Assembly: GCA_945787305.1 (NCBI GenBank)
Contig: CALZIH010000027.1
Coordinates: 1 to 31,868 of the forward strand
Origin: an uncultured Desulfobulbaceae bacterium
GTDB taxonomy: Bacteria; Desulfobacterota; Desulfobulbia; Desulfobulbales; Desulfobulbaceae
Reading direction: 5' to 3'
Length of the DNA: 31,868 nt
Positions 1 through 7,865 of this stretch are shown here, piece after piece; position 1 is the stretch's first letter; every line of letters starts with the position of its first letter. A program made the translations under genes and the position numbers. The notes beneath the pieces were generated by a model. The model made no database searches and was not told the origin of the DNA. It worked only from the letters and a program-made list of their open reading frames with translations.

Positions 1-1388
1 GTAACGGCCTTATCGTACCTGGCCACCACCGCGCTGGTCATATCGTTGTCACCGGAGGTGCCGACAGTGACCACTTTACCGTCATCCTGAACAGCGAGAC
101 CATAGCTCACCGACTCACCTAAACCAAAGGAAGTGGTGATAACGGCAGGAAGGAGCTCGGTATCTTTTTGGGCTACCGATTTTGCTTCATAAGCGGCATA
201 CGAATCCGATACCTGCAACTTACGGATATGCAGGGTCGTGGATTTCCCTTCTGACTGATCCGTATAGTCAGCCGATGCCATATTATGTTCAGCCACCCCC
301 TTGTCATAAACAATGAGAAGGAAATCGCGACTGCTGTTGGTTGTGGTAAATCCACTGGCACTCAGGCTGCTCTCGTTACCCACCAGGCTGTAGAGGACAT
401 CATCTTCCGGGCCGATCTCGGTAATCAGCACACCTTCTTCTCCAAAACCACTATCGACCAATCCCAGGGCAGTGAAGCGAAAAAGTGCCGCAGCCCGGTC
501 TCCTTCAGAGCCAACGGAACCGGCAACATACAAGGCTCCATCTTTTTCCTGAAAAAGACCGTAGCCCTCGCTGACCTCACGGGTATACAGCGTAGAAGCT
601 ACACCTTCTTCCCCGAAACCGGTATCCAAAAGACCATCGGCGGTAAATGCCACCAACATCATTCGAATCGCATCACCCTCTCTGTAGGAACCGGAAATAA
701 TGATGCGACCATCTTCAGCAACCACCAGCCCCTGGGCCAGTGAATCATTGCCGATTCCGGTCAGACTGAGCCCCTGGTCGGAGAAGGTTGTATCCGGATT
801 GCCATCGGCAAGATAACGACCCAGTACAACCACGCGCCCATTAGTGCCCGCTGCGCTTCCGGCTACAAGTATATCGCCATTGCTCTCAACCGCCAGGGCC
901 GTTATTTCATCGTCGTTGTTGCCTACCGAGGTAAAAACCACACCTTGATCACCAAAATCGGTATCAAGGGAGCCGTCGGGATTAAATCGCAGCAGGGCAA
1001 AGTCGCGGTCCGCGCCATTATAGCTGTACCCACCGGCAACAATATGACCGTCCGCCGTCAGACCAAGGGCAAGTATCTCATCATCGCCATCACCGAGATC
1101 AAGCAGTACCGTACCGTCTCCGTTAAACGAAAAATCGGGACTGCCATCGGGTAACAGACGGATAAGCGAGCAAGCAAGTGAGGCCCCATCGGCGGATGAA
1201 CCGCCGAGAAGAATTCTACCGTCAGCCTGAATCGCCAAGGCATTGGCCTGGTCCCCATGGGTGCCGATTTCAATAGCTACACGGCCGTCTACCCCAAAGC
1301 TTGGATCAAGCTCATCGGCAACACTTGCAACGCCAACCAAAAAAACAAAGACTACAATGTTAAGCAGATAAAATATTCTTCTACCCAT
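1..1388 (-). CDS. Exported delta-60 repeat (beta-propeller-like) protein, C-terminus cut by window edge
   Basis: The reading frame is open from an ATG at 1388 to the window edge, giving about 462 residues without a stop; the C-terminus lies outside. The N-terminus is a signal peptide: MGRRIF, a hydrophobic stretch, then an Ala-x-Ala-like site (SVA) just before DELDPSFG. The mature part is built of repeats of about 55-60 residues. Each has a variant of 'LDxxFGxxGxV', then 'ALAxxxDGxIxxxG', and an aromatic-rich strand; examples are LDTDFGDQGVVFTSVGNNDD and LLDTGFGEEGV. This is the pattern of the uncharacterised delta-60 repeat family, thought to form beta-propeller-like surface or periplasmic proteins. 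A GGAGA ribosome site lies 8 bp before the ATG. Exact function is unknown. The last repeats seen are interrupted by about 70 residues without the motif (roughly residues 350-420), so a second domain could follow. Confidence 0.85.
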   Translation of the reverse strand, partial: MGRRIFYLLNIVVFVFLVGVASVADELDPSFGVDGRVAIEIGTHGDQANALAIQADGRILLGGSSADGASLACSLIRLLPDGSPDFSFNGDGTVLLDLGDGDDEILALGLTADGHIVAGGYSYNGADRDFALLRFNPDGSLDTDFGDQGVVFTSVGNNDDEITALAVESNGDILVAGSAAGTNGRVVVLGRYLADGNPDTTFSDQGLSLTGIGNDSLAQGLVVAEDGRIIISGSYREGDAIRMMLVAFTADGLLDTGFGEEGVASTLYTREVSEGYGLFQEKDGALYVAGSVGSEGDRAAALFRFTALGLVDSGFGEEGVLITEIGPEDDVLYSLVGNESSLSASGFTTTNSSRDFLLIVYDKGVAEHNMASADYTDQSEGKSTTLHIRKLQVSDSYAAYEAKSVAQKDTELLPAVITTSFGLGESVSYGLAVQDDGKVVTVGTSGDNDMTSAVVARYDKAV

Positions 1389-1700
1389 AATCCCATCTCC
1401 GAAAAAGAGGGTGTGCCGAAATGCGTATAAGCGCATAAAAAAGGTTTGCAACATACCCCTACAATAGCCGTCCTCACGATTTATGGCAATTAAATACCAT
1501 TTTTCCGTGGGATGGCCAAGGTGTCAAAAAACCGAAACCATGGTGTTTATTTTACAATACATTCGTTTTTTTTGACAGGGCCACCCTTCAACATTTTTCT
1601 TGCAAACAATGCCTTCAGCAGCTTTTGCGCCAAATTACGCTGTTGTTGTGCTGTACCAAACCAATGGAGACTTCATTGAACTTTGCAAAAAACGATCCAT
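1389..1700. other. Intergenic region with a long imperfect inverted repeat
   Basis: No coding potential is visible. Besides the candidate promoter near 1424-1451, the stretch holds an inverted repeat. TGTCAAAAAA at 1522-1531 is matched by TTTTTTGACA at 1567-1576, and the outer parts (GGATGGCC and GGCCACCC) extend the arms imperfectly. The arms are separated by about 35 bp. The T-runs face the loop, so this is not a standard intrinsic terminator for the gene ending at 1701. Confidence 0.4.
1424..1451 (-). promoter_or_regulatory. Candidate sigma-70 promoter of the delta-60 repeat gene
   Basis: On the minus strand TTGCAA (1446-1451) and TATACG (1424-1429) are separated by 16 bp and lie about 35 bp before the ATG at 1388. 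A short dyad, ATGCG-N6-CGCAT, covers the -10 element and could be an operator. The match is only partial, and AT-rich DNA often gives such hits. Confidence 0.3.
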
Positions 1701-2726
1701 CTACTTGCCAAAATTGCATACCGGATACTGGCACCGTTCACAATTTCGACACAGGCCGCCATGCCCCATTTCGGCAAGCTCATGGCGCCCGATCCTCTCA
1801 CCGGTAAGGATACGCGGCAGAATCAGGTCAAAGATGGTGATATTATGATACATCCCGCAGGCAGGCAGCCCCAGTACCGGAACGTTACCAATTCTGGCAA
1901 CCAGAAACATGGCGCCGGGCAACACAGGGCTTCCATACACGATATCATCGGCTCCTGCGCCAAGAACACCAAGCCTGGTTACATCGTCGGGGTCTACCGA
2001 CATTCCACCGGACGTCACAATCAAATCTGCCCCCTCTGCAAGACAATGCTTAATCTCGTTGGCAATTTGCTCGGCATCATCAATGGCAAAGCGAACCGTT
2101 GCCACCTCCGAACCAAGGGCGTTGAGTTTTTCCCGTAAAACCTTCTCAAATTTATCTTCTATACGTCCGTAATAGACCTCGCTGCCGGTAATGACCAACC
2201 CGGCCCGAACCTTTTGCAATGGTAGTACCCGGACAACATTCTCCGCCCCATCCACGGCAGCCACAGCCTGGTCCACCACTGTTCGCTCACCAACTAGCGG
2301 TATCAGCCTTGTGGCGGCTACCTGCTCTCCCTGTTTGACCGGAGTATTGTCATGCAATGTCGAACACATGACTTCGCCCAGCAGGTTAAACTGCAGCAGA
2401 CGCTCACGATCAATCTTCAGCAGCCCGTCATGACCGGCCTTCAAAGCAATTTTGCCTTCAACCACCTCTCTGCCACATTCCACCCCGGTACCGGCCAGGG
2501 CTTTCGCCATTAAGCGGGCAGCCTCATCCTCATGGATTTCATTGTCGGCAAGCTCCAGAACATAAATATGATCTTTGCCAAGACGGCGCAGATGCTCAAC
2601 ATCTTCGGTACGAATTATATGGCCTTTCTTAAAGGCACAACCTTTGAATTCATCTTTGACAATCTCCGTAATGTCGTGCGGCAGAACCATGCCCACGGCC
2701 TGATCCACAGGTATACTCTTCTTCAT
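1701..2726 (-). CDS. MoeA-like molybdopterin-binding protein with Cys-rich C-terminus
   Basis: This 341-residue protein has a C-terminal MoCF-biosynthesis (MogA/MoeA-type) domain at about residues 175-310. The molybdopterin-binding signature is visible as VTSGGMSVDPDDVT. The N-terminal half resembles the shortened MoeA-like proteins common in anaerobes, which are annotated simply as molybdopterin-binding proteins. The extreme C-terminus carries four cysteines in CRNCERCQYPVC, suggesting a bound metal or Fe-S centre; canonical MoeA lacks this. It starts MKKSIPVDQAVG at 2726, the only sensible Met, although the ribosome site is weak. The likely role is molybdenum or tungsten cofactor handling for oxidoreductases; whether it inserts metal or acts as a chaperone cannot be told. 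The promoter region contains repeat locus A. Family assignment is firm, the precise step is not. Confidence 0.85.
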   Translation of the reverse strand: MKKSIPVDQAVGMVLPHDITEIVKDEFKGCAFKKGHIIRTEDVEHLRRLGKDHIYVLELADNEIHEDEAARLMAKALAGTGVECGREVVEGKIALKAGHDGLLKIDRERLLQFNLLGEVMCSTLHDNTPVKQGEQVAATRLIPLVGERTVVDQAVAAVDGAENVVRVLPLQKVRAGLVITGSEVYYGRIEDKFEKVLREKLNALGSEVATVRFAIDDAEQIANEIKHCLAEGADLIVTSGGMSVDPDDVTRLGVLGAGADDIVYGSPVLPGAMFLVARIGNVPVLGLPACGMYHNITIFDLILPRILTGERIGRHELAEMGHGGLCRNCERCQYPVCNFGK

Positions 2727-2822
2727 TGTGCAAATAGACCCCGTGTTCTCTTGAAAATTTTTTCAAAATTATGCATGATGCATCGACATGTGCAGTTTAT
2801 ACGATCTTTAATTGAGCCCGTC

Positions 2823-3041
2823 AATCCTGGTAAACTCGTAGAACGTCCAAAACGTAATTTGCAATGCAGGTGAATACAAAGAGTTATAATCTGCCCGCCG
2901 TCGGTGGCAAGGCTTTTTGCGACACCGACAATCTTGACATACGCGAAAAAAATCGAATACGCCGTTGTCACTATACGAGAATACAATGAGTTATTACATT
3001 TCCGCCGTCGATGGCAAAGCTTTTTACAACATTGACAATCT
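2823..3041 (-). repeat. Dispersed repeat family, locus A (two tandem units, about 107 bp)
   Basis: Two units lie head to tail. The main hairpin begins at 2900 in the first unit and at 3007 in the second, a period of 107 bp. Unit 1 keeps the arms GTCGGTG and CACCGAC (2900-2929). Unit 2 has GTCGATG and CATTGAC (3007-3036), so one pair changed from G-C to A-T on both sides. The region between start 2726 and start 3155 is divergent and otherwise empty. Both units are the most diverged copies in the window. Orientation is opposite to loci B and D. Confidence 0.85.
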
Positions 3042-3154
3042 TTTTATGTTCACAATTACGCCAAATTATTACCGCGGAGACGACGCCCTCGGTAGTTGCA
3101 ATTACGCAGCCGATATCGGCTTTACTTTTCAATAGTTACCATAAAGGAATAAAC

Positions 3155-3337
3155 ATGATTAAACAGGAACTGCTTGACATACTTGCCTGCCCCAAATGTA
3201 AAGGTCCGGTCCAACTTAATGAGACGAACAATGGCCTTATCTGCCGGGCCTGCAACCTTCTCTATGAAATTCGTGACGACATTCCCATCATGTTAATTGA
3301 CGAAGCCAAGCCTCTGGAACAAGAAGCAAAACCTTGA
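3155..3337 (+). CDS. Trm112 family protein (UPF0434/YcaR-like)
   Basis: A 60-residue protein starting MIKQELLDILACPKCKG. It matches the small Trm112/YcaR family: ILACPxCKGP near the N-terminus (Cys12, Cys15), LICxxCxLxYxIRDDIPIML in the middle, with a second Cys pair (Cys30, Cys33) completing a zinc-ribbon-like site. An ATG at 3155 with AAGGAAT upstream gives the family's usual length; an upstream in-frame start at 3011 would add residues encoded by the repeat region and is rejected. In other organisms Trm112 proteins activate methyltransferases, while the bacterial role is not well settled. It stands alone, with repeat locus A directly upstream and the cNMP-PilZ gene 141 bp downstream. Confidence 0.9.
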   Translation: MIKQELLDILACPKCKGPVQLNETNNGLICRACNLLYEIRDDIPIMLIDEAKPLEQEAKP

Positions 3338-3478
3338 GTGCGAACACCGAATAGCTGACACTAATTCCGCCCTGATTTGTTATGTGGTCGAAAACGTGAT
3401 AAAGTTGAGTATGTATACCACTGCATTGCCGTGAAAAAGTAATGCATTGCCACCTCGTCTACCCACAGGAGGTTCCGT

Positions 3479-4474
3479 ATGTCTTCACACCCTGCGTCCC
3501 CCAACCAATTATCCGCAGAAGATAAGACCCAGGAAGTCCAACGACTCTTCAATGAAATACAATCACTTGCAGAAAAAAAAGACTTTAGCCGGGCAGAAGA
3601 ACTACGGGAGAGGTTAATTGAATTTGACCCCATGGCCCTGCGCCAGATTATCGATTCCGCTGAAATCATTGAAAAGGAAAAAGCAGAAGGTATAGATCAT
3701 ACCCATCTGGAACTTTGGGACTCTCTATACCAAACGTTAAATGAGGAAGAGAAAAACGGCCTCTATTACTGCTTGACCAAACTTACAGTGCCCGCCAAAC
3801 AGAAAATACTTACCCAAGGGAAACCTAACGACAGATTGTATTTTATAGAGAGCGGTGAAGTCGTTATTTACAAACCACAGGGTGAAAAAAATGTTGTGGT
3901 CGCAAAACTTGGCAGCGGCGATCTGTTGGGAGAATATACGTTTACGACCATTTCGCTCTGTTCGGCCTCTGTTTTAAGCCAAACAGAAGTACAGATGCGA
4001 TGCCTGGAAAGTACCGCAACTGACGATTGGGAGGAAAAACAGCCCGGCCTTTATCACAAGCTGGTTACGTTTTGCCAGAATAAAGGGCACATGAACGATA
4101 TTGCCCGTATCCAAAAGGAGCAAAAAAGAAAATTTCGGAGACATAAAATAGAAGGCAAGGTAACCGCCAATCTCTTAAAAACAGACGGCACAGTGAGTGA
4201 TGCTCATTTTAATGGCAGCATCTCAGACATTTCCCGGGACGGCACCTGTTTCGGCATTCATTGCTCCAAGAGAAAAACCGCCCGCGCCATTCTGGCAAGA
4301 AACCTGGTCTTAGCAGTTACCGTTACCCTGGGAAAAGAAGAACTTAACTTCACCGCCACCGGTAAAGTGGTCCGCGTCTCATTCCACTTACGAAACGATT
4401 ACAGTATCCATATGCACTTTAATGAACTGCTGCCGCAAGGGATAATGGCGAAGCTAGCTGTCGAAGACAGCTGA
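3479..4474 (+). CDS. Cyclic-nucleotide-binding-fold plus PilZ domain protein
   Basis: This 331-residue cytoplasmic protein starts with a charged, helical N-terminus (about 1-80). A cNMP-binding (Crp-type) beta-roll follows at about 90-195, seen in RLYFIESGEVVIYK and GSGDLLGEYTF. A PilZ domain occupies about 215-328, with an Arg-rich entry (RKFRRHK, 217-223) and the DISRDG motif (250-255) that in this family contact c-di-GMP. The phosphate-binding cassette of the cNMP fold lacks the usual Arg (TISLCSASV in place of an RSA-type sequence), so nucleotide binding there is doubtful. AGGAGG at 3467-3472, 6 bp before the ATG, fixes the start. A 7-bp hairpin (4456-4472) covers the stop codon, but no T-run follows. 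A second-messenger effector role is inferred; the target is unknown. Confidence 0.85.
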   Translation: MSSHPASPNQLSAEDKTQEVQRLFNEIQSLAEKKDFSRAEELRERLIEFDPMALRQIIDSAEIIEKEKAEGIDHTHLELWDSLYQTLNEEEKNGLYYCLTKLTVPAKQKILTQGKPNDRLYFIESGEVVIYKPQGEKNVVVAKLGSGDLLGEYTFTTISLCSASVLSQTEVQMRCLESTATDDWEEKQPGLYHKLVTFCQNKGHMNDIARIQKEQKRKFRRHKIEGKVTANLLKTDGTVSDAHFNGSISDISRDGTCFGIHCSKRKTARAILARNLVLAVTVTLGKEELNFTATGKVVRVSFHLRNDYSIHMHFNELLPQGIMAKLAVEDS

Positions 4475-4510
4475 AATGAGAATAGAAAAACTTAAGAGAT
4501 GTTTTTTATT

Positions 4511-4561
4511 GGGGGGGGGAAGGTAAAAACAGGTTGCATTCTTGCTTTTTTTTTGACGTCA
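4511..4561. other. Homopolymer-rich convergent intergenic stretch
   Basis: Between the convergent genes ending at 4474 and 4617 lie nine consecutive G (4511-4519), nine consecutive T (4546-4554) and an 8-bp palindrome TGACGTCA (4554-4561). No gene or clear terminator stem is seen. The homopolymers are prone to slippage, but they are not placed in a promoter or reading frame, so phase variation is not indicated. Confidence 0.5.
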
Positions 4562-4616
4562 CATGAGATAATATCTTGGTTTAATCCGTCATTACAAACA
4601 TTTGTTCTGCCCCAAT

Positions 4617-4844
4617 TCACAAATTAAAGATTTTCCGTGCGGCAGGAGAATCCAATAAAATATTTTCTCCTAGTTGTTGAGCACATTCCTTAAACACACT
4701 TGCATGTTCTTGAATTAAACTATCCGGCAAGTTTAGCAAAGTAAACAATTCCAATTCTCTACCATCTAATACCCGATATATTGCAAGTGTCTTATTGTTG
4801 CGATCTATTTTGACTAGGTGATCATAGCGGTCCAATTCCATCAT
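4617..4844 (-). CDS. Small hypothetical protein, 75 residues
   Basis: The predicted product begins MMELDRYDHLVKIDRN and ends ARKIFNL. It is soluble and charged, with no signal peptide or membrane segment. The composition is like that of a real globular protein: an alternating strand-like start (LVKIDRNNKTLAIYRVLDG) followed by helical sequence (DSLIQEHASVFKECAQQLG). I do not recognise a family. The ribosome site is poor, and the gene sits alone between a convergent PilZ-domain gene and the ppsA terminator. It could be a conserved lineage-specific protein or a chance frame. I favour real coding because the predicted sequence looks protein-like on the strand free of other genes. Confidence 0.5.
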   Translation of the reverse strand: MMELDRYDHLVKIDRNNKTLAIYRVLDGRELELFTLLNLPDSLIQEHASVFKECAQQLGENILLDSPAARKIFNL

Positions 4845-4900
4845 TCCAATGAGTTGGTGTATATATAGAACGCCCTGCTATGAAACAGGATCATCCAAAC

Positions 4901-4930
4901 AAAAAAAAGACGGAGCACATGTGCTCCGCC
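4901..4930 (-). terminator. Intrinsic terminator of ppsA
   Basis: On the minus strand GGCGGAGCAC-ATGTGCTCCGTC forms a GC-rich hairpin (core palindrome GGAGCACATGTGCTCC), immediately followed by eight T. It starts about 30 bp after the ppsA stop at 4962 and is a standard rho-independent terminator. It also points toward the small gene at 4617-4844, so that gene would need its own promoter. Confidence 0.85.
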
Positions 4931-4961
4931 TTTTGTATTTACGCTATGGTAGGAAACGAAA

Positions 4962-7300
4962 TCAGGGTGCAATACCCATCTCTTTTTCCTTCTCGTGGAC
5001 AGCCAACCGAGTCTTGATGGCCGTATCCGGGATCAGGGACATGGAATCGATTCCCAGCTCTACCAGGAAGGTAGCAAATTCGGGGAAATCGGAGGGGCCC
5101 TGTCCACAGATACCGATCTTCTTGCCGCGACGCTTGGCTGTGGCAATAACCATGCGAATCATCTCTTTGACCGCATCGTCACGCTCATCGGCGATACCGG
5201 CAATGAGACCGGAGTCACGATCAAGACCATACGTCAGCTGGGTCAGATCGTTGGACCCGATGGAAAAACCGTCAAAGATATCGGCAAAGGCGTCGGCGGA
5301 GATCACGTTACTGGGGATTTCACACATGACATACAGCTCAAGCCCGTTCTCGCCCTGAACCAGACCGCAGTCGCGCATAACCTCGATAACCTTTTTTCCC
5401 TCTTCCGGAGTTCGGCAGAACGGCACCATCAACTTGATGTTGTTCAATCCCATATCGTTGCGTGCCTTGAGCAGCCCCTGACACTCCAACTCAAAAGCGG
5501 GACGATATTTGGGATCATAATAGCGCGAGGCACCACGCCAGCCGATCATCGGATTCTCCTCTTCCGGCTCATACAGCGTACCACCGGCCAGGTTGGCATA
5601 TTCGTTACTCTTGAAGTCGGAAAGGCGGACAATCCCCGGTCTTGGCATCGATCAGCTTGACGATCTCCTGCTTATCCGGATCACTGGAGGCTTTGAGCTC
5701 CTCATAGTTAACAAGCGCCAGCGGATGGAGACCGATGTGGGAATTGATAATAAACTCCTCGCGGGCCAGGCCAACACCGTCGTTGGGAATCTGACACTCG
5801 GCAAAAGCCTTTTCCGGGATGGCGAGATTCATCATAATCTTGGTCTTGGTTGCAGGCATATTGCCCAGATCCGTTTTCTCGATCTCAAACTTGAGCAGGC
5901 CGTCGTAGACATAACCGGTCTCGCCCTCGGCAGAAGATGCGGTGATTTCCTGACCGGTTTTGATCTTCTTGGAACCGTCACCGGTGCCGATAACGCAAGG
6001 GATACCCAGCTCACGGGAGATAATGGCGGCATGACAGGTCCGACCGCCGCGGTTGGTGATAATGGCTCCGGCGATCTTCATGATCGGTTCCCAGTCAGGA
6101 TCAGTCATATCGGTAACCAGAACCTCACCCTTCTTAAAGGTGTGAATGTCTTTGACATCATCGATACAATGGGCAACGCCCTGGCCGATCTTGGTTCCCA
6201 CGGCCAGCCCTTCGACAATGACATCCCCCTTCTCCAGCAGCTTATAGGTTTCCATAACCCCCTTGCTGGCCTGGGAGTGGACGGTCTCGGGTCGGGCCTG
6301 AACAATAAACAGCTCACCGGTGCCGACATTTACTCCGTCACCGTCCTTGGCCCACTCAATATCCATTCCTTTCCCGTAATGATCTTCGATAATACAGGCC
6401 CAGTTGGCCAGTTTCAGAATCTCGTCATCGTTGATGACATAATTCTTTTGCTCGTCTTCAGTGGTATCGATATTTTTAACCGGTTCATCGGTGGAGGGGT
6501 CGTTATCGTAGATCATCTTGATTTCTTTGGAGCCCACTTTCTTGCCGACTATGGGTCGTTTGCCCTCCTTAAGAGTGGGCTTGAATACGTAATACTCATC
6601 CGGGTTCACCGCACCCTGCACCACGTTTTCACCCAGTCCCCAGGCACCGGTGATAAAAACGGCATCCTCAAAGCCGGACTCGGTGTCGATGGAGAACAAC
6701 ACGCCGGAAGAAGAAGAATCGGAACGAACCATCTTCTGAACGGTGATCGAAAGGTAGACGTCAAACTGGCCAAAACCCTGATGTTGACGATAAGAGATGG
6801 CACGATTGGTAAAAAGAGAGGCAAAACATTTACGGCAATTCTCGATAATGTTTTCATAGCCATGGATATTAAGATAGGTTTCCTGCTGCCCGGCAAAAGA
6901 GGCATCAGGCAAATCTTCGGCCGTTGCAGAGGAACGAACCGCCACATCCACGCCCTCAGCAGCGAGCGCGATTGCCAGCGTCTCGGTGGCCGTGCACATC
7001 GCGAACAGGAATCCCCCGTCTTCAACGTAGCGACGGATGGCACGCGCCACGCCCTTCTTGAGATCGGCCGGGTAGATCAGAGAGCACCTCTTTGATCTCA
7101 TCCTCAACCCCTGCCGCCTTCAAGAGGTAACGGTATGCATAGGCGGTGATGGCAAAGCCATGGGGAACGGCAACACCCTTGCCGGTAAGATGTTGATACA
7201 TTTCGCCAAGTGAGGCATTTTTCCCTCCTACCAGCGGCACATCATCAATGCCGATCTCATCAAACCAGAGGATTAATTTCTCATCATGCGCTTGTCCCAT
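4962..7300 (-). pseudogene. ppsA: Phosphoenolpyruvate synthase, frame broken twice
   Basis: PEP synthase converts pyruvate, ATP and water to PEP, AMP and phosphate, the entry to gluconeogenesis in anaerobes that fix carbon through acetyl-CoA and pyruvate. Three pieces together cover the family from end to end: a start MGQAHDEKLILWFDEIG (from 7300), a central piece with VRSSATAEDLPDASFAGQQE and the phospho-His site GGRTCHAAIISRELGIP, and a C-terminal piece with VRLSDFKSNEYANL and the catalytic Cys in ICGQGPSD. The frame changes once near 7071-7078 and once near 5640-5648; both shift the frame in the same sense. At the second site about 30 residues expected from the family are missing, so it is a real deletion rather than a single miscall. 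All active-site residues survive, but as written no complete enzyme can be made. A GAGGGAG ribosome site precedes the ATG. Recent inactivation or an assembly error remain possible. Confidence 0.85.
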
Positions 7301-7378
7301 GTTTTTCTCCCTCGCAGGTAACAGTTAGTTTAAAATCGAACGGAAGAATACCGCTCATTATATTTATGCAATCTTTTA

Positions 7379-7407
7379 ATAATAAAAAATTTTTCCCTTT
7401 CGGTCAA
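7379..7407 (-). promoter_or_regulatory. Candidate sigma-70 promoter of ppsA
   Basis: On the minus strand TTGACC (7402-7407) and TATTAT (7379-7384) are separated by exactly 17 bp, close to the sigma-70 consensus in both boxes. It leaves a leader of about 70-80 bp before the ATG at 7300. This is the best promoter match in the window. Confidence 0.6.
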
Positions 7408-7865
7408 CCCAAACAAACATCTCTTATGGTTGAATATTGATTATTTATAGTGGGTGTCAAAAAATATCAGCAACAACAAAAAAGGTCTCAGACAATCTCC
7501 CTTGCTCTCTACTTCCTGAAAACCACTGCGGGGGAGGATGAATAGAATTATCATGGCCGTTTGCCTCTCCTCTTGTTAGAGAAAATGCCCTATTGGTAAA
7601 AAGTATTGATTCGATGCTTGCCGAAATCTGACTCCTGTCATAATGTCTCTCTGCAAGAGAAACTCTTGCCCCAAATTAAAAACACGCTATATTGCTATCG
7701 GTTTTGTATTACTACTCCGGTGCAATGGCCTGAAGGGCAAACGGGCAGAAAAAACCCGCCGTGACAAGACACTGAATTCGCCGCTTACAGGGGCGATACG
7801 AGTAACATACACGAACGTTTTCACCTTTAATTTAGTAACTTTTCCTTGAGAGACGAGGTTTTATT
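7408..7865. other. Intergenic region between divergent ppsA and nifU
   Basis: Apart from the ppsA promoter, no convincing gene is seen; a 68-codon frame at 7643-7849 has no ribosome site and unlikely composition. The region includes a 17-bp dyad at 7653-7669 and candidate promoter boxes for nifU at 7666-7693. This leaves about 170 bp of possible leader before nifU. Confidence 0.5.
7653..7693 (+). promoter_or_regulatory. Candidate nifU promoter overlapped by a perfect dyad
   Basis: TTGCCC (7666-7671) and TATATT (7688-7693) are separated by 16 bp. A perfect inverted repeat, GCAAGAG-AAA-CTCTTGC (7653-7669), overlaps the -35 box, the place expected for a repressor operator. Fe-S assembly operons are often controlled by Rrf2-type dimeric regulators such as IscR, but this dyad does not match a motif I can name. 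The distance to the nifU ATG (about 170 bp) weakens the case. Confidence 0.3.

Noticed and set aside
2900..3036. CRISPR array at the repeat loci
   Set aside because: Only two units per locus, the period is 107 bp and the whole unit is conserved rather than a short repeat with variable spacers; no cas genes are nearby.
4511..4519. Phase-variable G tract
   Set aside because: It lies in a convergent intergenic region, neither in a promoter nor in a reading frame.
5593..7095. 500-codon open frame on the plus strand
   Set aside because: It is the antisense shadow of ppsA, whose minus-strand frames carry all the family motifs. It has no ribosome site or family signal.
7643..7849. 68-codon gene upstream of nifU
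   Set aside because: No ribosome site, implausible composition, and it overlaps the candidate promoter and dyad.
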